From Paraphoma chrysanthemicola (lineage: Eukaryota; Ascomycota; Dothideomycetes; Pleosporales; Phaeosphaeriaceae): a stretch of 64,000 bases of DNA. Both the position numbers and the translations under genes were made by a program. The notes beneath the pieces were generated by a model. That model was not told where the DNA came from. It saw only the letters and a program-made list of their open reading frames with translations, and did not search any database. Location of the stretch: the NCBI GenBank assembly GCA_020744225.1, contig JAGMWG010000016.1:744001-808000 (forward strand), given 5' to 3'. Below are positions 22,898 to 34,972 of the stretch, in pieces; positions within the stretch are counted from its first letter, which is position 1; each line of letters begins with the position of its first letter.

Positions 22898-24208
22898 TTA
22901 CGAGATGAAGGTCGCCTCGGTGAACAGGGTGCCCTCTTCCTCCTTGACCTCGTCGCCGACCTTGACCTTAATAGTCATCTTCGGCGCATACTGGTAGATG
23001 TAGGGCTTGGTGCCCGCTGCGGTCGCGACGATGGCTTTAATGAAGCCAGGCACTTCTGCCATGACGTCTACGCGGTCGTACTTGTTTCCTAGAGCACCCT
23101 CCAGATCAGCCGTGACGTCCTTGCCATCCGCCGTCTTGCCAGTCCAGTGGTAGGTCGCTGAAGTAGGCTCCGGCCAATCGTTGTCTGAGTCCTGTTTTGT
23201 TGCAGTGTGCTTGACCTCTCCATCAGTACCAGCGAAAAGTAGTTTGCCGTCTGTAGCGATACCACTAACTCGCACGATGGTCGAAGCGTACGAGGCCGGT
23301 GTGGTGAATTCCATCAGGATCGCCGAGTACGACGGTGATTGGAAATTTACAAAGTTCCATCGCGAAGCTAGACTAGTCAGCAAGAGTACACCAGGTGCAA
23401 AACGCTTGATACTCACCAGCATGATGCGGCTTCATTCCCTGCAGAGCATGGCTGAACATGCCCCGGCCTTTGACGTTGAGCTCGCCCTCCTTGGTGATGA
23501 TCGAGCCCTCGACGTCAGCTCTGGGCCAAAAGTGGTGGTGCATTGAGCCCCACGGCGCCTTGGGGTCGGTGCCGTAGTTGCTTGTACCGTCCTTGCCGCC
23601 CATAAATCCGGGCGCAGACCTGGTAAATTTGACATTGACCATGCTGTTGTCGTTGACCGCCGCCTTGATTGTGTAGAAAGTGCCATCCTCCGAGAGCTCA
23701 ATGGACACGCCGTCCGCGTAGAAGGAGTGCTGCTCCTCATCGAATCCGTAGTTGCTGAGAGGATCGCTAGCCCACAGCGCGGGCTTCTCGTTGTTTGGAT
23801 AGAATACCTTGCAGTTGAACTGCACGGTCGTTCGCATGCCACTGCAAACTGTCAGCACCGACCAGATTTACATGCCTAGATCTTCTTACGCAATGTTGTT
23901 GTAAATCAGCTGCAAGAAGCCGAGATGACCAGTCTCAGTGAAGAGGTAAAAGGTCTGTGACTCCACATTGGTGTACTCCAAGGCAGACCATTTGTGGTCC
24001 TTCTTGGTCAGCTCCGTGTATGCAGGCTCGCCCGGCTTCTTTCCAACGGGCTGAATGGCGTCCGGGCCATACTCGGGCTCCTGGGTGCCAGCGACGGCAG
24101 CCAACCTAGTGGCGTGTGAGCAGAGTGTAACGCGTACACACGCGGGGGCGACTGTCGCGCGAGCACGTGGGAAGGATGTACTCACGTTGACTTGGCCCAA
24201 TTAAACAT
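22898..24208 (-). CDS. SVF1: Survival factor 1 (Svf1)
   Basis: Svf1-family protein, a paired lipocalin-like fold that in yeast supports survival under oxidative stress and carries ceramides between endoplasmic reticulum and Golgi. Four exons: 24186-24208, 23890-24105, 23417-23841 and 22898-23367; total 377 aa, the usual size. The first exon encodes only MFNWAKST. It is an amphipathic start like the membrane-binding helix described for yeast Svf1. Other stretches: WSALEYTNVESQTFYLFTET, SMHHHFWPRADVEGSI, KGRGMFSHALQGMKPHHA, RWNFVNFQSPSYSAILMEFT and KYDRVDVMAEVPGFIK. The join at 23367 restores the conserved context. Confidence 0.94.
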
Positions 24209-25020
24209 TGTACGGGTGCGCCGTGGCACTATCCAAAAATTGCGCGTCAGTTATCTGCGGTCACAGGTCCTGATTGGAAGAAAAACTCTTAAAAGTCTCT
24301 GCTCAACAAGAAGAGGCGGTATAGAAGGTTGGGCGAAGTGGCGATGCTCGAGGGGCCTGCGCTGCAAGCAACGACGGGGTATCAATGAAGCGGTACAGAG
24401 AGCACGGGGTTGGTGTATGCTGGTAAGATGCAGGTGGTGTGGATTGAGGCTTAAACTGGGGTGCTGTGCAGTTGGACAAGAGTGATGATGCGGGAAGTCG
24501 CGGCATTCGGCACCTAGACGTTCTCGGAATAGTACCAACCAAAGCAGCAATCCGGACATCGAACTCTGATATCAACCCGCCAACCCCGCGGCCGATCGTC
24601 CTGGCACACTCATCTGCTCCACGAGCCCGTTTCCTGCACGCTTCACATCTTCGTCCGCGATCAGTCCAGAGCCCGTACGACCCAGCCGGCTGTTCCGCGC
24701 ATCCTCGGTGCTACTCGCGCATACTTCGGTGACGCGGGGCATTCTTATTCCATATGACGATGAGCGCATGGTAGCCAGACACTCCAGAATCTCGCGCAAA
24801 TCTCGTCTCTCCAGGTTCGCAGCAACAGGCTTAGTCGTCTTGGCTGAATCCGAGGACTCCGACGGCTCCGATTGAGCTGCCCTCGGACGATTTGCTGTTG
24901 TAGAGCTTAACCTCGCATCTTCTGTTAGCGCGGACTACTCAACCTAGCACTTGAGCTCTTTCGTCATCACCAGCGCTGACAGAGCTGCTCTGTCACAGCT
25001 GCCTGCATCTACCACACACC
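24209..25020. other. Divergent promoter between SVF1 and the Hal4/Sat4-like kinase
   Basis: An 812-base gap between outward-facing genes. No TATA box stands out. The last 200 bases are C/T-rich leader of the kinase gene. Open frames here have no protein-like features. Confidence 0.4.
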
Positions 25021-27435
25021 ATGGCGTCCACCGCCCCAGAGCAGTCGGTGCGCTTCAGCGACGTCAACGAGGAAATTGAACCCGAGAAGGCCGTCGAGAT
25101 TATATCAAAGCTCACGAGCACCGGCAAGGAGCATCGCGAAGGGCCATTGAGCCCAGCCGCAGAAGAGGAGCTTCGCAACCTATCGTCGGCCCTCCAGAAG
25201 TCTCGCTGTCAAGCCAAGCGAATGGAGAACTTCTCCTTTGAACCCGTCTCACTCCCGCCCTCACGAGTAAGCAGACAGTCAGACACATGATCAATGGCAC
25301 TCAGCTAACACATACAAGGCTCCATCCCCTTCACCCGCATCACGCACTCCCTCAGGTCATTCCTACCATCGTTCCTCCATTGGCGCCAGTGCATCGTCCG
25401 CCATGCACTCCCCGCCTCTTACGCCCGCGGGTACCTCCTCGCGCGAGGACAAGGCCAGCGCAGAAGAACACAGGAAGCGCCCAAGCGACCCCGCCATGAT
25501 GACCCCGCAGGTCTCACCTCCGCACGAGCCTCCACCAACATCAATGGATTCGTCTGTTCAGAGTTCAGATCAGAGCAATCGATCGCTGACCGTTCCGGCT
25601 TCTCCGAGAGCCTCCCCGCGACCACGACCATCCTCGGTTTCTGACGTGCCAGGTGTGGTTCAGCCTCACCCAAAGCATGGGCCCGCTTTCACCGTCGGAC
25701 CATCCGGTGACTCGTTGCCGGTCTCGCGCGATGTCAGCCCTTCCGGATCAGGCGGAGAACGCACGCCTGGGGTTTCTACCCCAGCTTCGGTCAGCAGGCC
25801 TCAGACTCCACTTTCAGAGAACCCATATACCCGGTCGAAACGCGCAGCACAAGCCCGGAATCTGGATTCAGTCGAAGCCAGATACATATTCGGTGGTCCA
25901 GACGGGCGACAAAGTCAGCCCCCAGCATCATCATCACTCCTGCCGCGATCAAAGGGAAGCGCGTCCGACAAGGAAGATAGCAAGCGGTCGAGCTTCTTCG
26001 GCAACAACAGCAAGGCATCGAGTCGCCACAACTCGGCTGATGGAACAGGTGATTCCATGAAGGCCGCTGTCGGCAACAAGCATCACCATGGATCCATGTC
26101 TGAACTCAAGCGTTTCTTCAAAATTGGACACAGGAGCAAGGATAAGGATAAAGAGAAGCGCCCTCAATCTCCAGCTCCGTCCGTGAAGCGAGAGAAGCAC
26201 AGCAAGTCGAGCAAGTCCGGCACTATGACTCCACCATTAACCGGAGGTGGATCGATCAGCGTGCCATTCGCAGATGACCACGGTCTGCAGAGCAAGTACG
26301 GCAAATTCGGAAAAGTTTTGGGATCAGGCGCTGGCGGCTCGGTCCGGCTGATGAAGCGGAGCAGTGATGGTGTGACTTTTGCAGTAAAGCAGTTCCGCGC
26401 ACGACATTCCTACGAGTCGGAGAAGGATTACAACAAGAAGGTCACATCCGAGTTCTGCATAGGATCGACACTGCACCATGGTAACATTATCGAAACCATG
26501 GACTTGGTTAACGAGAAGGGCAGCTATTTTGTGGTGATGGAGTACGCTCCGTTCGACCTTTTCGCCATTGTCATGACTGGGAAGATGAGTCGCGAGGAGG
26601 TTACTTGCTGCACGCTTCAGATATTGAACGGAGTGACTTACCTTCACAACATGGGCTTGGCACATCGCGATCTCAAACTCGACAATGTCGTTGTTAACGA
26701 GCACGGCATTATGAAAATCATCGACTTTGGAAGTGCCGCTGTCTTCCGCTATCCTTTTGAAGACGAGGTCGTTCTCGCAAGTGGTAAGTTCGAGCCGTCA
26801 ATTCGCCGTTCTGCAGTCGCTGATCGTACATAGGTATCGTTGGCTCAGATCCTTATCTGGCACCCGAAGTCTACGACCTCTCCAAATACGATCCACAGCC
26901 AACCGACATCTGGTCCCTGGCAATCATCTTCTGCTGTATGACTCTACGACGCTTTCCATGGAAGGCCCCACGCATTTCGGACAACTCTTACAAACTTTTC
27001 GTGTCACCTCCAAACGATGGGCCAAGGTCAATCACTGGACCGTCGAAATCAGCTTCGGATCTGCAACATGAAGCCGACGAACGTCGCCAAACCGGGTCTC
27101 AATCCGAACCAACTTCACGCCATCAGACTGGGGAACAAGATCATCGAGGTTCAGCCTCGTCAAGTAGCGGTCAGCCACCTCAAGTCATAAAGGGGCCTTG
27201 GCGGCTGCTCCGTTTGTTGCCACGAGAGAGTAGACATATCATTGGCAGAATGCTGGAAGTTGACCCTAGGAAGCGTGCCACTCTCGATGAAATTATCGAG
27301 GACAAGTGGGTCACTGGCAGCCAGGTCTGCTCGCAAGAAGAGGGAGGCGCCGTAATTCACTGCGACAATCATGTGCACACTCTAGAGCCTGGCGCAGGTG
27401 CCGCGTCAGCTCCCAACACGCAACAGAAGAAGTGA
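25021..27435 (+). CDS. Ser/Thr protein kinase of the Hal4/Sat4 (Npr1/Hrk1) group
   Basis: Fungal kinase of the group that controls plasma-membrane transporters and ion balance. Exons 25021-25266, 25319-26783 and 26834-27435 give 770 aa. Residues 1-400 are a Ser/Pro-rich regulatory region. The kinase domain follows from about 410: GSGAGGSVRLM (glycine loop), FAVKQF (ATP lysine), LAHRDLKLDNVV (catalytic loop), KIIDFGSA (DFG) and GSDPYLAPEV. A Hal4-type LRRFPWKAPRISDNSYKLF follows the DFG lobe. A low-complexity insert (about 27030-27190) sits before the final helices LEVDPRKRATLDEIIEDKWV. All catalytic residues are intact. Which yeast paralogue it matches best is not decidable by eye. Confidence 0.92.
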
Positions 27436-30086
27436 GCTCAATGCTCAGCCTTGTCTGCACACTGCGATGTAGCTCGGTTGTCATGAGCTTCAGGCTGTCA
27501 CCCGGCACTTAGCCGCCCAAAGTGAGCATTTGCTCAAGCCAGTAGTGATTATAAGGTCACCTTGCCAAACCGCGTTTTAGGCAAAGCAGAATGTCGGCCT
27601 TTGTGCTACTACACAGGCTCGCGCGACTGCTTTTCGATTGGCCCTTCATGACTTCTTCACTTCTTCATGTTCACCACATCGGCGTACAGGCGTCAAAGCA
27701 GGCGCGTCTTAGGACGTTGTTTCATTCAAATTAGACAAGCGGGCGGCTCTCTTCCTCCATCAATTCGCACTTGGTAACGCTTTTGTAATGTAGAGTGGTT
27801 TTGAAAGCATGTGAACGCAACGCTTGGATGTATGAGGGAGTGGCGGACAGGTGTTGAGAACCAGAGGAGGTAGTGAAAGGCTTGATGTAAATACTTTGAT
27901 ACGTTTGTATGTAATGAAAAGTCGAACATATTCTGATACAGTACGTTTGCAACCCTTGATTGTTAGTCCATATCTTGCATGAGATCTGTAGGTATGGTCC
28001 ATGGAATGAGTCGTTCATGGAGTCAACAGATGCAAAAGGGGCATTTCGACAGCTCGCAAATGCAAAGAATGCCAGCTCCATGCTTTTCTTAACATGGCAT
28101 CTAAGCCTTGGAGGGCAACCCACAAAAGTTCAAGTGCGCCTTCAAGGGCCAGCATCTGCTCAGGAGGAAAGATCGTCAACGGACTTTCTCATCAATTGCA
28201 CCACAACTACTATAAATCTGCAAATCTTTCATGCCGCCCTTGTCCTCGTGACCACCAATCCACTTTAGGTATTAAAGCCTTCGATAGTTAACCGAGCAGA
28301 AATCTTCCGGAACAAGTCATAGGTACCCAGACAACAAGGACAATCCCGAGGTCTACCTCGGTCAATATTCCCCCTTCGCTTAACCCCCCAACCCATGCCC
28401 GCCACCAATCCAGGCCACGAAACACGCGAACTAACGAACTGCACCCGTCGAAACATCTCCCACCCGTGTCCGTTTCAACATCGCCATTCACCCCGTGCAT
28501 AATCCAGACCTGCTCTACTATACCCAGCACATCAAACGTGCGATCGTCTGTCGTTGCATAAGGAAAACTGCCTCGCAGGTCGCATTGGTGGAGCACACTG
28601 GTTTTCTAATGCACACAGGCGTCATTGGGTGGAGCATACACACGTAAGACGCTGATGCGAGCAACGTGGTTGGTGCGTTGGAGAAAAATGCGAAAAAGGT
28701 GTGGAGAGAAGATTGCCTCAGGTTATGAGCATGGGTGTCAAACTGTTAAGCAAAAACGGGGTGTCCGAGCTTGATGCGGGCGGTGACGGACAGGACGCGC
28801 TTTGGAAAGACGCGTTTGCGGTTTAGAACTTTTCCACGAGGAAAGGGCAGTGAGCTACTCCTTACTATCTTCAGATCCAGATCGGAATAGCTTATTGGAT
28901 GTGCTTAGAGGCCGTTGGTTTACCGTGGTAACAATAAGCCACGAATCCTGAGGCTAATTTCACGATTCGTTTAGTTTGGTAAGAGGCACGGTGCCGCATC
29001 GTAGCGGCGTGGTAGTTGGAGACGAGGCGAGGCCGCAATATTAATCAATACTGAAGTTTTTTTATGCGGATATGTGTGTGCAAGAAAATATGCTCGTTAT
29101 GTGGGGTCGCAATGGCGTCAAAGAGTGCTGCTCTGGGCGCTGCAGGGTTGTGAGACGAACAGCGTGTGGTGTTTGTACAGTAGTTCGTTTCACGTTCTGG
29201 CCATTCGTATTCAGCTTGCAGCGGAGCGCGTGTTTGAGTTAAATCAGGCGGGGAGGGGTCGGCTTGAGCTTGGAAGGATTGTCTTGTCGCTCGCTTGCGC
29301 TTGCCCGCGTTTCGCCAGCTGAGGTTTTGGCCAGATCGAGCGTTCTTTATTTGCTGGGGCGCAGCTGCAGCTGTGCGGATGCGAGGTTGACGGCTGTCAT
29401 CATGACAGATTGACGGGCTTATTCTGGCCTACAGACCATCGGCATCATCCGGGCATGACTGCGGTGTGATGCAGCAGGCAGATCGCGGCCAAAGTAGCAA
29501 GCAGAACCAGACTTTTCCCAAGTGTGTCCGAAGAGTGCATGTGTGCGAGCAACCCATGGCCAAAGAAACGACTCCCAACCAACACGTCAAGCCTGCAAAG
29601 TCTGGCATCCATGCATTGCTCTCTATCCACAGCCGGGGCGTGAGGCCTTCTGTATGGATCGGTCTGGGTTGTCGTGCAGCAGCACAGGCTCTTATCTCAG
29701 TGCGGTGTGCAACCAATCAAAGAAACCAAGCCAGCTCTTGCAGCGAAGCGGCGCGGATAAGGGCCTGTGAAGATCGCGCCTTTTCGTCTGCAAGCCCCCG
29801 GCAAGCCTTGACGACAGAACATGGCCCCAGCGAAAAGCCCCAGCGCCGCCGTCAAGGCTTGGCCGAGAGCCAATACTTAGACGCACGTTCTCCCACCAGT
29901 GCCTCATATTCTGGTCTACTGGCACCTTTGTTTCCTGCCTAACCCATACGCACAAATTCTTCTCAAGCTTGCCTCCATTCTACTTAATAATTACCTCTTT
30001 GTTGTGCTCTGTTCCGTTCTTGGCTGGCCCGAAACCCCCGTATCTCCGACTGTTTATGTAATTTTTCGACCCTTCGCCGTGGTGTT

Positions 30087-30093
30087 TATAAAG
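30087..30093 (+). promoter_or_regulatory. TATA box upstream of the GNAT gene
   Basis: TATAAAG lies 474 bases before the annotated start codon. A transcript starting about 30 bases downstream would begin inside or after the ATG at 30098 and then contain the 30270-30378 intron. Confidence 0.45.
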
Positions 30094-30269
30094 AACAATG
30101 CGTCGCCAACTTCCCCCAAGTGCAAGCAAGTTGGTCGTGCCAACTGGCCCACAAGCCTTTCCGCAACGACATTTTCTGGGAGAGCCAACAGTGATTGTCA
30201 ATCATTATTCTGGCATTGAGAAGACGATTCCGGCGATTCCTTCATTGCCAGGGTTCAGGACCAGCGCTG

Positions 30270-30378
30270 GTATGTTTTTACTTCTTTTGGGTGGTGGTCG
30301 TGTGACCTGAGGCACAACATCAAGCACACCAACATCATGTCGTTCCGGAGTCAAGGGGTTACTAACACATTGCACCAG
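30270..30378 (+). other. Probable 5' leader intron of the GNAT gene
   Basis: GTATGT donor, ACTAAC branch and a CACCAG acceptor, 109 bases. Splicing joins an upstream frame (ATG at 30098) in phase with the GNAT frame, so it may be a coding intron in a longer isoform. Confidence 0.5.
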
Positions 30379-30560
30379 CATTTTTCACCAGTTTGAGCGC
30401 GAATTTAAGAATCGACCCTGATTGCCCGTCGCCCTTGGCCACACCAACAACCTTCCGTCATAACAGTTATTCGCTGCACCATTTACCACCAACACCGCTT
30501 ACCTTCTCATCACTTCCCGCACCGCATAATCCGTATCCGTCGCCTGCCGAGACCGAAATC

Positions 30561-31355
30561 ATGTCATCGACCGAACCATCTGCGCCTGCCAAGCCCACCG
30601 CTGATGGCCTCCCACAGCTGTCCACCTACACTGCTGAGTCTGAGGACGACCGAATTGAAGGACTGCGATTAGTTGCAGACTCTGTCGCTCAGCAACGGCA
30701 GGTCTCTAGCAAGATGCTCATTTTCCACCCCATCACACTTGCGACATTCGCCCTCGTTGCTGCCATTGCGATTCAATGGACCATGGCGGCTTACAAAGAA
30801 TGGCTTGTTGCAGCAACTACTGTTGGAGGCATCACCATGAGCTTCTTGATCTTTATCCGGTGGATGACTGGCGGCTACATTGGTCTCGCTGAAGATGTCA
30901 ACATGGATTGGCTTGGGGATGACAGGGTGCTGGTGGTCAAGTGGGGTGAGGATATCATCGGTGCATTGGTCCTTGGCTGGGCAGATAATGACGCTGCAAA
31001 GAAGCGAGGCAGGAGGAGGAGAGGCAAGGCAGTCATTCGCGGGTGGACTGTCAAGCTGAAGTACCGAGGAAAAGGTGTTGGTCAGAGTCTGCTCGAAGAA
31101 GCTGTTAAGATTGCTGGAGAGAAGGGCGCTGATGGCATCATCTTCGACGCCGACCATGCCAGTGAGTTTCATTCCTATTATACATATTATCTCACACGCT
31201 GACACTTTCCAGACTCCAAGCGCATTCTCCCAACAATCTTCAACGGCTTCCTCGACAAGCAAGAAGCCAAAGCCGAGAAGTCTCTTAAGAAAGTTGCCGA
31301 CGAGAAGGGCAACTTTCGCCAACGACAAGGCTCGCCGACCTGGGGCAGCAGATAG
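30561..31355 (+). CDS. Membrane-anchored GNAT-type N-acetyltransferase, 247 aa
   Basis: GCN5-related acetyltransferase with two predicted membrane helices before the catalytic domain. Exon 1 is 30561-31161, the intron is 31162-31212, and exon 2 is 31213-31355. Helices: LATFALVAAIAIQWTMAAY and WLVAATTVGGITMSFLIFIR (about residues 60-98). The acetyl-CoA loop is KLKYRGKGVGQSLLEEAV (R/Q-x-x-G-x-G/A type) and is followed by KGADGIIFDADHANSKRILP. A short basic insert KKRGRRRRGK precedes it. The C-terminal tail is charged. The substrate is unknown. The start is the first ATG in the main frame; a longer spliced form from 30098 is possible. Confidence 0.88.
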
Positions 31356-32197
31356 ACGGTCCGTTTCACTTGAGGATTTATTGGCGTTTTGTTTTCCATT
31401 TCGTCTCTGCCACGAATTTCCTTTGGAAGATACCCAATTCCCTCATTCGTTTCAAAGATACCCCTATCGATTCGATCGCTATCGATATCATTTTGTCCTG
31501 CAATCCTACGCTGCGATTCGCGCGTTGTGCTATCGCACATGATGTTAGATACGGCTGAAGTTGACGTCCCATGACGATATCACCAAGACTACTAGTCGCT
31601 TAGTTGCATATACCCGTGAACCTGGTGATGTGCCACATTTCCAAACTTTCCAACCTCCGAGTCGCTACCAACACTCGGATAGATTGCGAATTAATTAGTT
31701 TCCCGCGTCGCCGGCTGTTTACTTGACTATGCGCTCTGCACCACAGCTGAATGTCCACCAACGCCAGCACCACAGCACTTCAGGCGGAAAGGAAATGCGC
31801 GATGGCGCGATAACATGGATCTGTATAACCCTGGGATGAGACTGATAACGGTGCATGATGTTGATAGCAACAACTTGGCAGATTATGGCGAGACGAGGTT
31901 ACGGCCGGTTGTGCCCCCGCGTGTACTTACCCCTCCATCGCGATCGCGCACTTCTCATCCTAAGCTTTCCGCGAGTGATGCATGCCAAGTGCCCGCCCGT
32001 CGGGTGGATATGGGATGTTCCGCAGCAGGAATCAACACCAGAGATCGAGCCTATCCTTGACCTTCCGTGTCTCGATTGATTATTGAACACCCAGCCACAA
32101 CCATTTCCCCTTCAACACGGCTGCGCACTACGGCGCGGTAGCCAAGTTCTTCCACGCGCCCGCACCGACATACAAGGGTTTCGGACTCCGCTTTAAT
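31356..32197. other. Convergent intergenic stretch
   Basis: 842 bases between the 3' ends of the GNAT and MZT1 genes. T-rich sequence at 31380-31500 is likely 3' UTR. No gene supported. Confidence 0.4.
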
Positions 32198-32615
32198 TCA
32201 GCGCGCGCCATCTGATGCTTCGCCGTCCGATGAGGCTGGGTACTCTTCGCGCAGCTGCTGTATGACTTTCTGTGCCACACGGATGCAAAATTAGCAACAC
32301 ACCTCTACAATCAGCGCAAACTGCCTCGCGACCGTACCGCGCGGTAGGTTGCTGCGGAACCGCTGGACTGTGCCTCGAATGAGCATGAGTTTGACTTACC
32401 GCCAGAGCTTCTGGATTTGCGCCGTTCTCAATCAGCGAGACGCAGTAGGAGAGTTGTTGGCGGTCGAGATGCGTGTTCTAGTGAGTGGTTAATTACAAGA
32501 ACGGCGGGTCTGGAGTGTGTCCGCATACAAGCAGGGTTGCGATTTCATGGAGAATGTCGATGACTTCGCGGGCTGCTCTGCGACGCGCGTCGGCTGAAGC
32601 TTGTTCGGCAGGCAT
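32198..32615 (-). CDS. MZT1: Mitotic-spindle organizing protein 1 (MOZART1/Mzt1), 78 aa
   Basis: Tiny component that binds GCP proteins and lets gamma-tubulin complexes attach to spindle pole bodies. Exons 32529-32615 (29 codons), 32400-32477 (26 codons) and 32198-32269 (23 codons plus stop), with introns of 51 and 130 bases, all in phase 0. The translation carries the family core in order: AAREVIDILHEIATLL, NTHLDRQQLSYCVSLIEN, GANPEALA, KVIQQLREEY. The ending SSDGEASDGAR is a short acidic tail. A fixed-length frame search misses it because each exon is under 90 bases. The A-to-K change after EALA is the only departure I notice from the core as I know it. Confidence 0.92.
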
Positions 32616-33019
32616 AGCGATTGTCGGACCGCAAGTGTCAGCTTGGTGCTTGTACTCTTTGGCGTCGGTTTCCGATGTTGGTCTTTTGAGAACGCGTAGC
32701 TGAATCGATGCACGCATACGCGACATTCCCGTTTGCACGTGATTGCACTTGGCGGCTGCCCCTCTTTCAGTCCGTGTGGTCCGTGCTAGACCCTGAATCG
32801 GGAAATGGCATACTTCATCTCGACATTCTCGATCTTGACATCACCATTGTTTTCATGATGACATTAAATTGGTGTATTGGTGACAATGCGGCTATTATGG
32901 ACTACAAAACTGCTCGTGTGCTTGGATATTGTCAATTGAGAACACTTCAAACGTGCTCAACAGACTGAACACCTTGTGATATCAAAGCAAATACTCATCT
33001 ATTCAATACCAACGTCAGC
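32616..33019. other. Divergent promoter between MZT1 and the hydrophilic protein gene
   Basis: 404 bases between outward-facing genes. The frame upstream of the MZT1 ATG stays open for several dozen codons but has no earlier convincing start. Nothing else seen. Confidence 0.4.
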
Positions 33020-33531
33020 ATGACCACAGATCCGCATCAAGGAGGACGACTTGAAGATATGGCCGCCGAAGGGACGACTATTCCGGGAGATGCCGGCAAG
33101 CAAAGACTAGTACGCGTCACCTTTCCCTGCCACCATCGCTCTCGAGACGGGTGATTCTAACAAACACTTAGATCCCGAGCGTCCCTCGGCCCGACCAAGT
33201 CAATGTGCCAGCAGACCAAGCCCACGCCAATCCCGCGCACGCGGCAGACAATGCGTTTGACATTCCGCGCAGTGTGAATGACCGCGGCCAGACCGGTGAG
33301 ATTTTGACTGGTGCTGGTGACCAACTCACTTCGAATATCGAGAAGAAGAACCTAGACGACGCGGGCTTTGACCCAAGGGCAAAGGGTCATGATAGGTATG
33401 CGAAACATGCGAGGCAGGATAATCCGTTGGACAGCTTGAGGCATGGTGCTGAGAATCACGATGTTGAGGCTGCGCCAGGAGAGGAGCTGGACAGCCAGGA
33501 TGCGCTGCTAGATAAGAGGGGTGCAAAGTGA
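33020..33531 (+). CDS. Small hydrophilic unknown protein, 149 aa
   Basis: Exon 1 is 33020-33109, the intron is 33110-33171 (GTACGC donor, TAG acceptor), and exon 2 is 33172-33531. The protein has almost no hydrophobic core: it is rich in Asp, Ala, Gln, His and Gly (ADQAHANPAHAADNAFDIP, EKKNLDDAGFDPRAKGHDRY). There is no signal peptide and no cysteine. This composition resembles hydrophilin or LEA-like stress proteins, but I see no defining repeat, so I leave function open. Confidence 0.75.
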
Positions 33532-33777
33532 GGACAACCCCTTCATGTTGTTCATGCACAAAATCTCAGGCAATCGTTCTTTAAAGCGTATTCGCGCGAC
33601 TCAAAATGGTGTTTCAAGACTGTGTTGTGAAATGTATTAGTGCAAGGTGAAGACCCGGAGGCTCTGACCATTTACCCCGCTAGCGTAACCCCCACACGTG
33701 CACCTAAATTTCACACCACCCCAACACAGCCAACTATCCTGATTCGCTCTCTAATTCTACACCTTTCGACGCCCAAT

Positions 33778-34733
33778 ATGGTGTACTACTTCTCCTCTAA
33801 CACCACGTCCCCTGCAGCCTTCGTATACGTCGGCAAAGACAAAGTCGAAAGTCAGTGTTCCTTACTCACGCCCCATCTTGCACTCGTAACTGAAACTCTA
33901 TTCAAGATGAAGAACTCATCAAACACGGCTGGGAAGAAGATGTCTGGTTCCACGCCGACAACTTGTCCTCTGCACATATCTACGTGCGCCTGCCCGAAGG
34001 CCAAAACTGGGAAGACATGGACAAGAATCTGCTGATTGACTGCGCGCAATTGACCAAGGCGAACAGTATCGAGGGCAATAAGAAGGACAACGTCACCATT
34101 GTATATACACCTTGGTCGAACTTGAAAAAGGATGGCAGTATGGCGGTAGGACAGGTGGGATTTAAGGATCAGAGGAAGGTGAGTTTGCGTCGTTGAAGTG
34201 AAAGCGTACATGAGTACTCGAGATTTGGAGAGGGCGGCGTTGCTAATTGATGGTGTGTTTAGGTCAAACGGATACATGTGGAGAAGAGAGAGAATCCGAT
34301 TGTGAATCGATTGAACAAGACGAAGGTGGAGAAGTTTCCCGACTTGAGAGAGGAGAAAGAGGCGAGGTTGAAGGAATTGGGGAGAAGGGATCGAGAGGCA
34401 CAGCAAGCAAGGGTGAGTTCTTTTATTTCGTCTCCCTTTCTACAACGTCATCCTTGTCGTGATCCTCTGGATCTACATGAGCAAGTCAACTTTGATAACA
34501 CTCGGGTGGCTCTCCGGTTTCCATCCGTACAATCTGATCTTCGACATTCCACGTGTGTCTTGATCATCACCGCTAATCTATTGTAGCGAAAGGAGGAAGC
34601 TCGCGTTGCCAAAGAGCGCAAAGAGCTTGCCTGGCGGAGAGATCATGCATACGACGATATCTTCACTGAAGACAACCTCGCCGAGTCCAGCAACCAGGAC
34701 CGCGACGAGGACTTCCTGGACGACTTTATGTGA
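33778..34733 (+). CDS. CCDC25-like protein with NFACT-R domain
   Basis: Homologue of animal CCDC25 (and, I believe, yeast Jlp2). Exons 33778-33850, 33907-34178, 34263-34412 and 34587-34733 give 213 aa, the normal family length. The N-terminal NFACT-R (DUF814) domain begins MVYYFSSNTTSPAAFVYVGK and includes KHGWEEDVWFHADNLSSAHI and LIDCAQLTKANSIEGNKKDN. A highly charged coiled coil follows (EKFPDLREEKEARLKELGRR, KEEARVAKERKELAWRRDH), then an acidic tail EDFLDDFM. NFACT-R domains elsewhere bind RNA or tRNA; the role in fungi is not established to my knowledge. Confidence 0.93.
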
Positions 34734-34972
34734 GCCCGGCCGCTTGTAATCAACCTTCGCCCCACAGGAGGTACCATGTTCGAGCCATCTGCCCTCAGTC
34801 TTCCTCCATAGCGAACGGCGTTTGGGTGTGGCTACGACGATCAATTGGGGTCGCGAATAGTCATGGATGGAAGGCACAGGCCCATGCTTTCGTTCAGCAT
34901 TCTAATATTATGGTTGAACGTATCGTATGCGGTCGTTTTGATCTCTACTTCCTCACGCGTTCTGTAAAGCCG

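Larger units (their letters stand above)
27436..30560. other. Long gene-poor stretch
   Basis: About 3 kb without a supportable gene. Frames of 100-158 codons occur (for example 29466-29942 plus) but have erratic composition, no splice structure and no recognisable motif. The last 460 bases include a TATAAAG at 30087-30093 and a good intron-like segment at 30270-30378, which belong to the 5' region of the GNAT gene. A long leader, a non-coding RNA or decayed sequence could fill the rest. Confidence 0.4.

Noticed and set aside
29466..29942. 158-codon open frame in the gene-poor gap
   Set aside because: Composition is erratic, there is no motif, no splice site pair and an equally long frame on the other strand overlaps it.
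30393..30560. In-frame extension upstream of the GNAT ATG as the default start
   Set aside because: It begins with TTG, not ATG; only a spliced upstream exon could make it coding.
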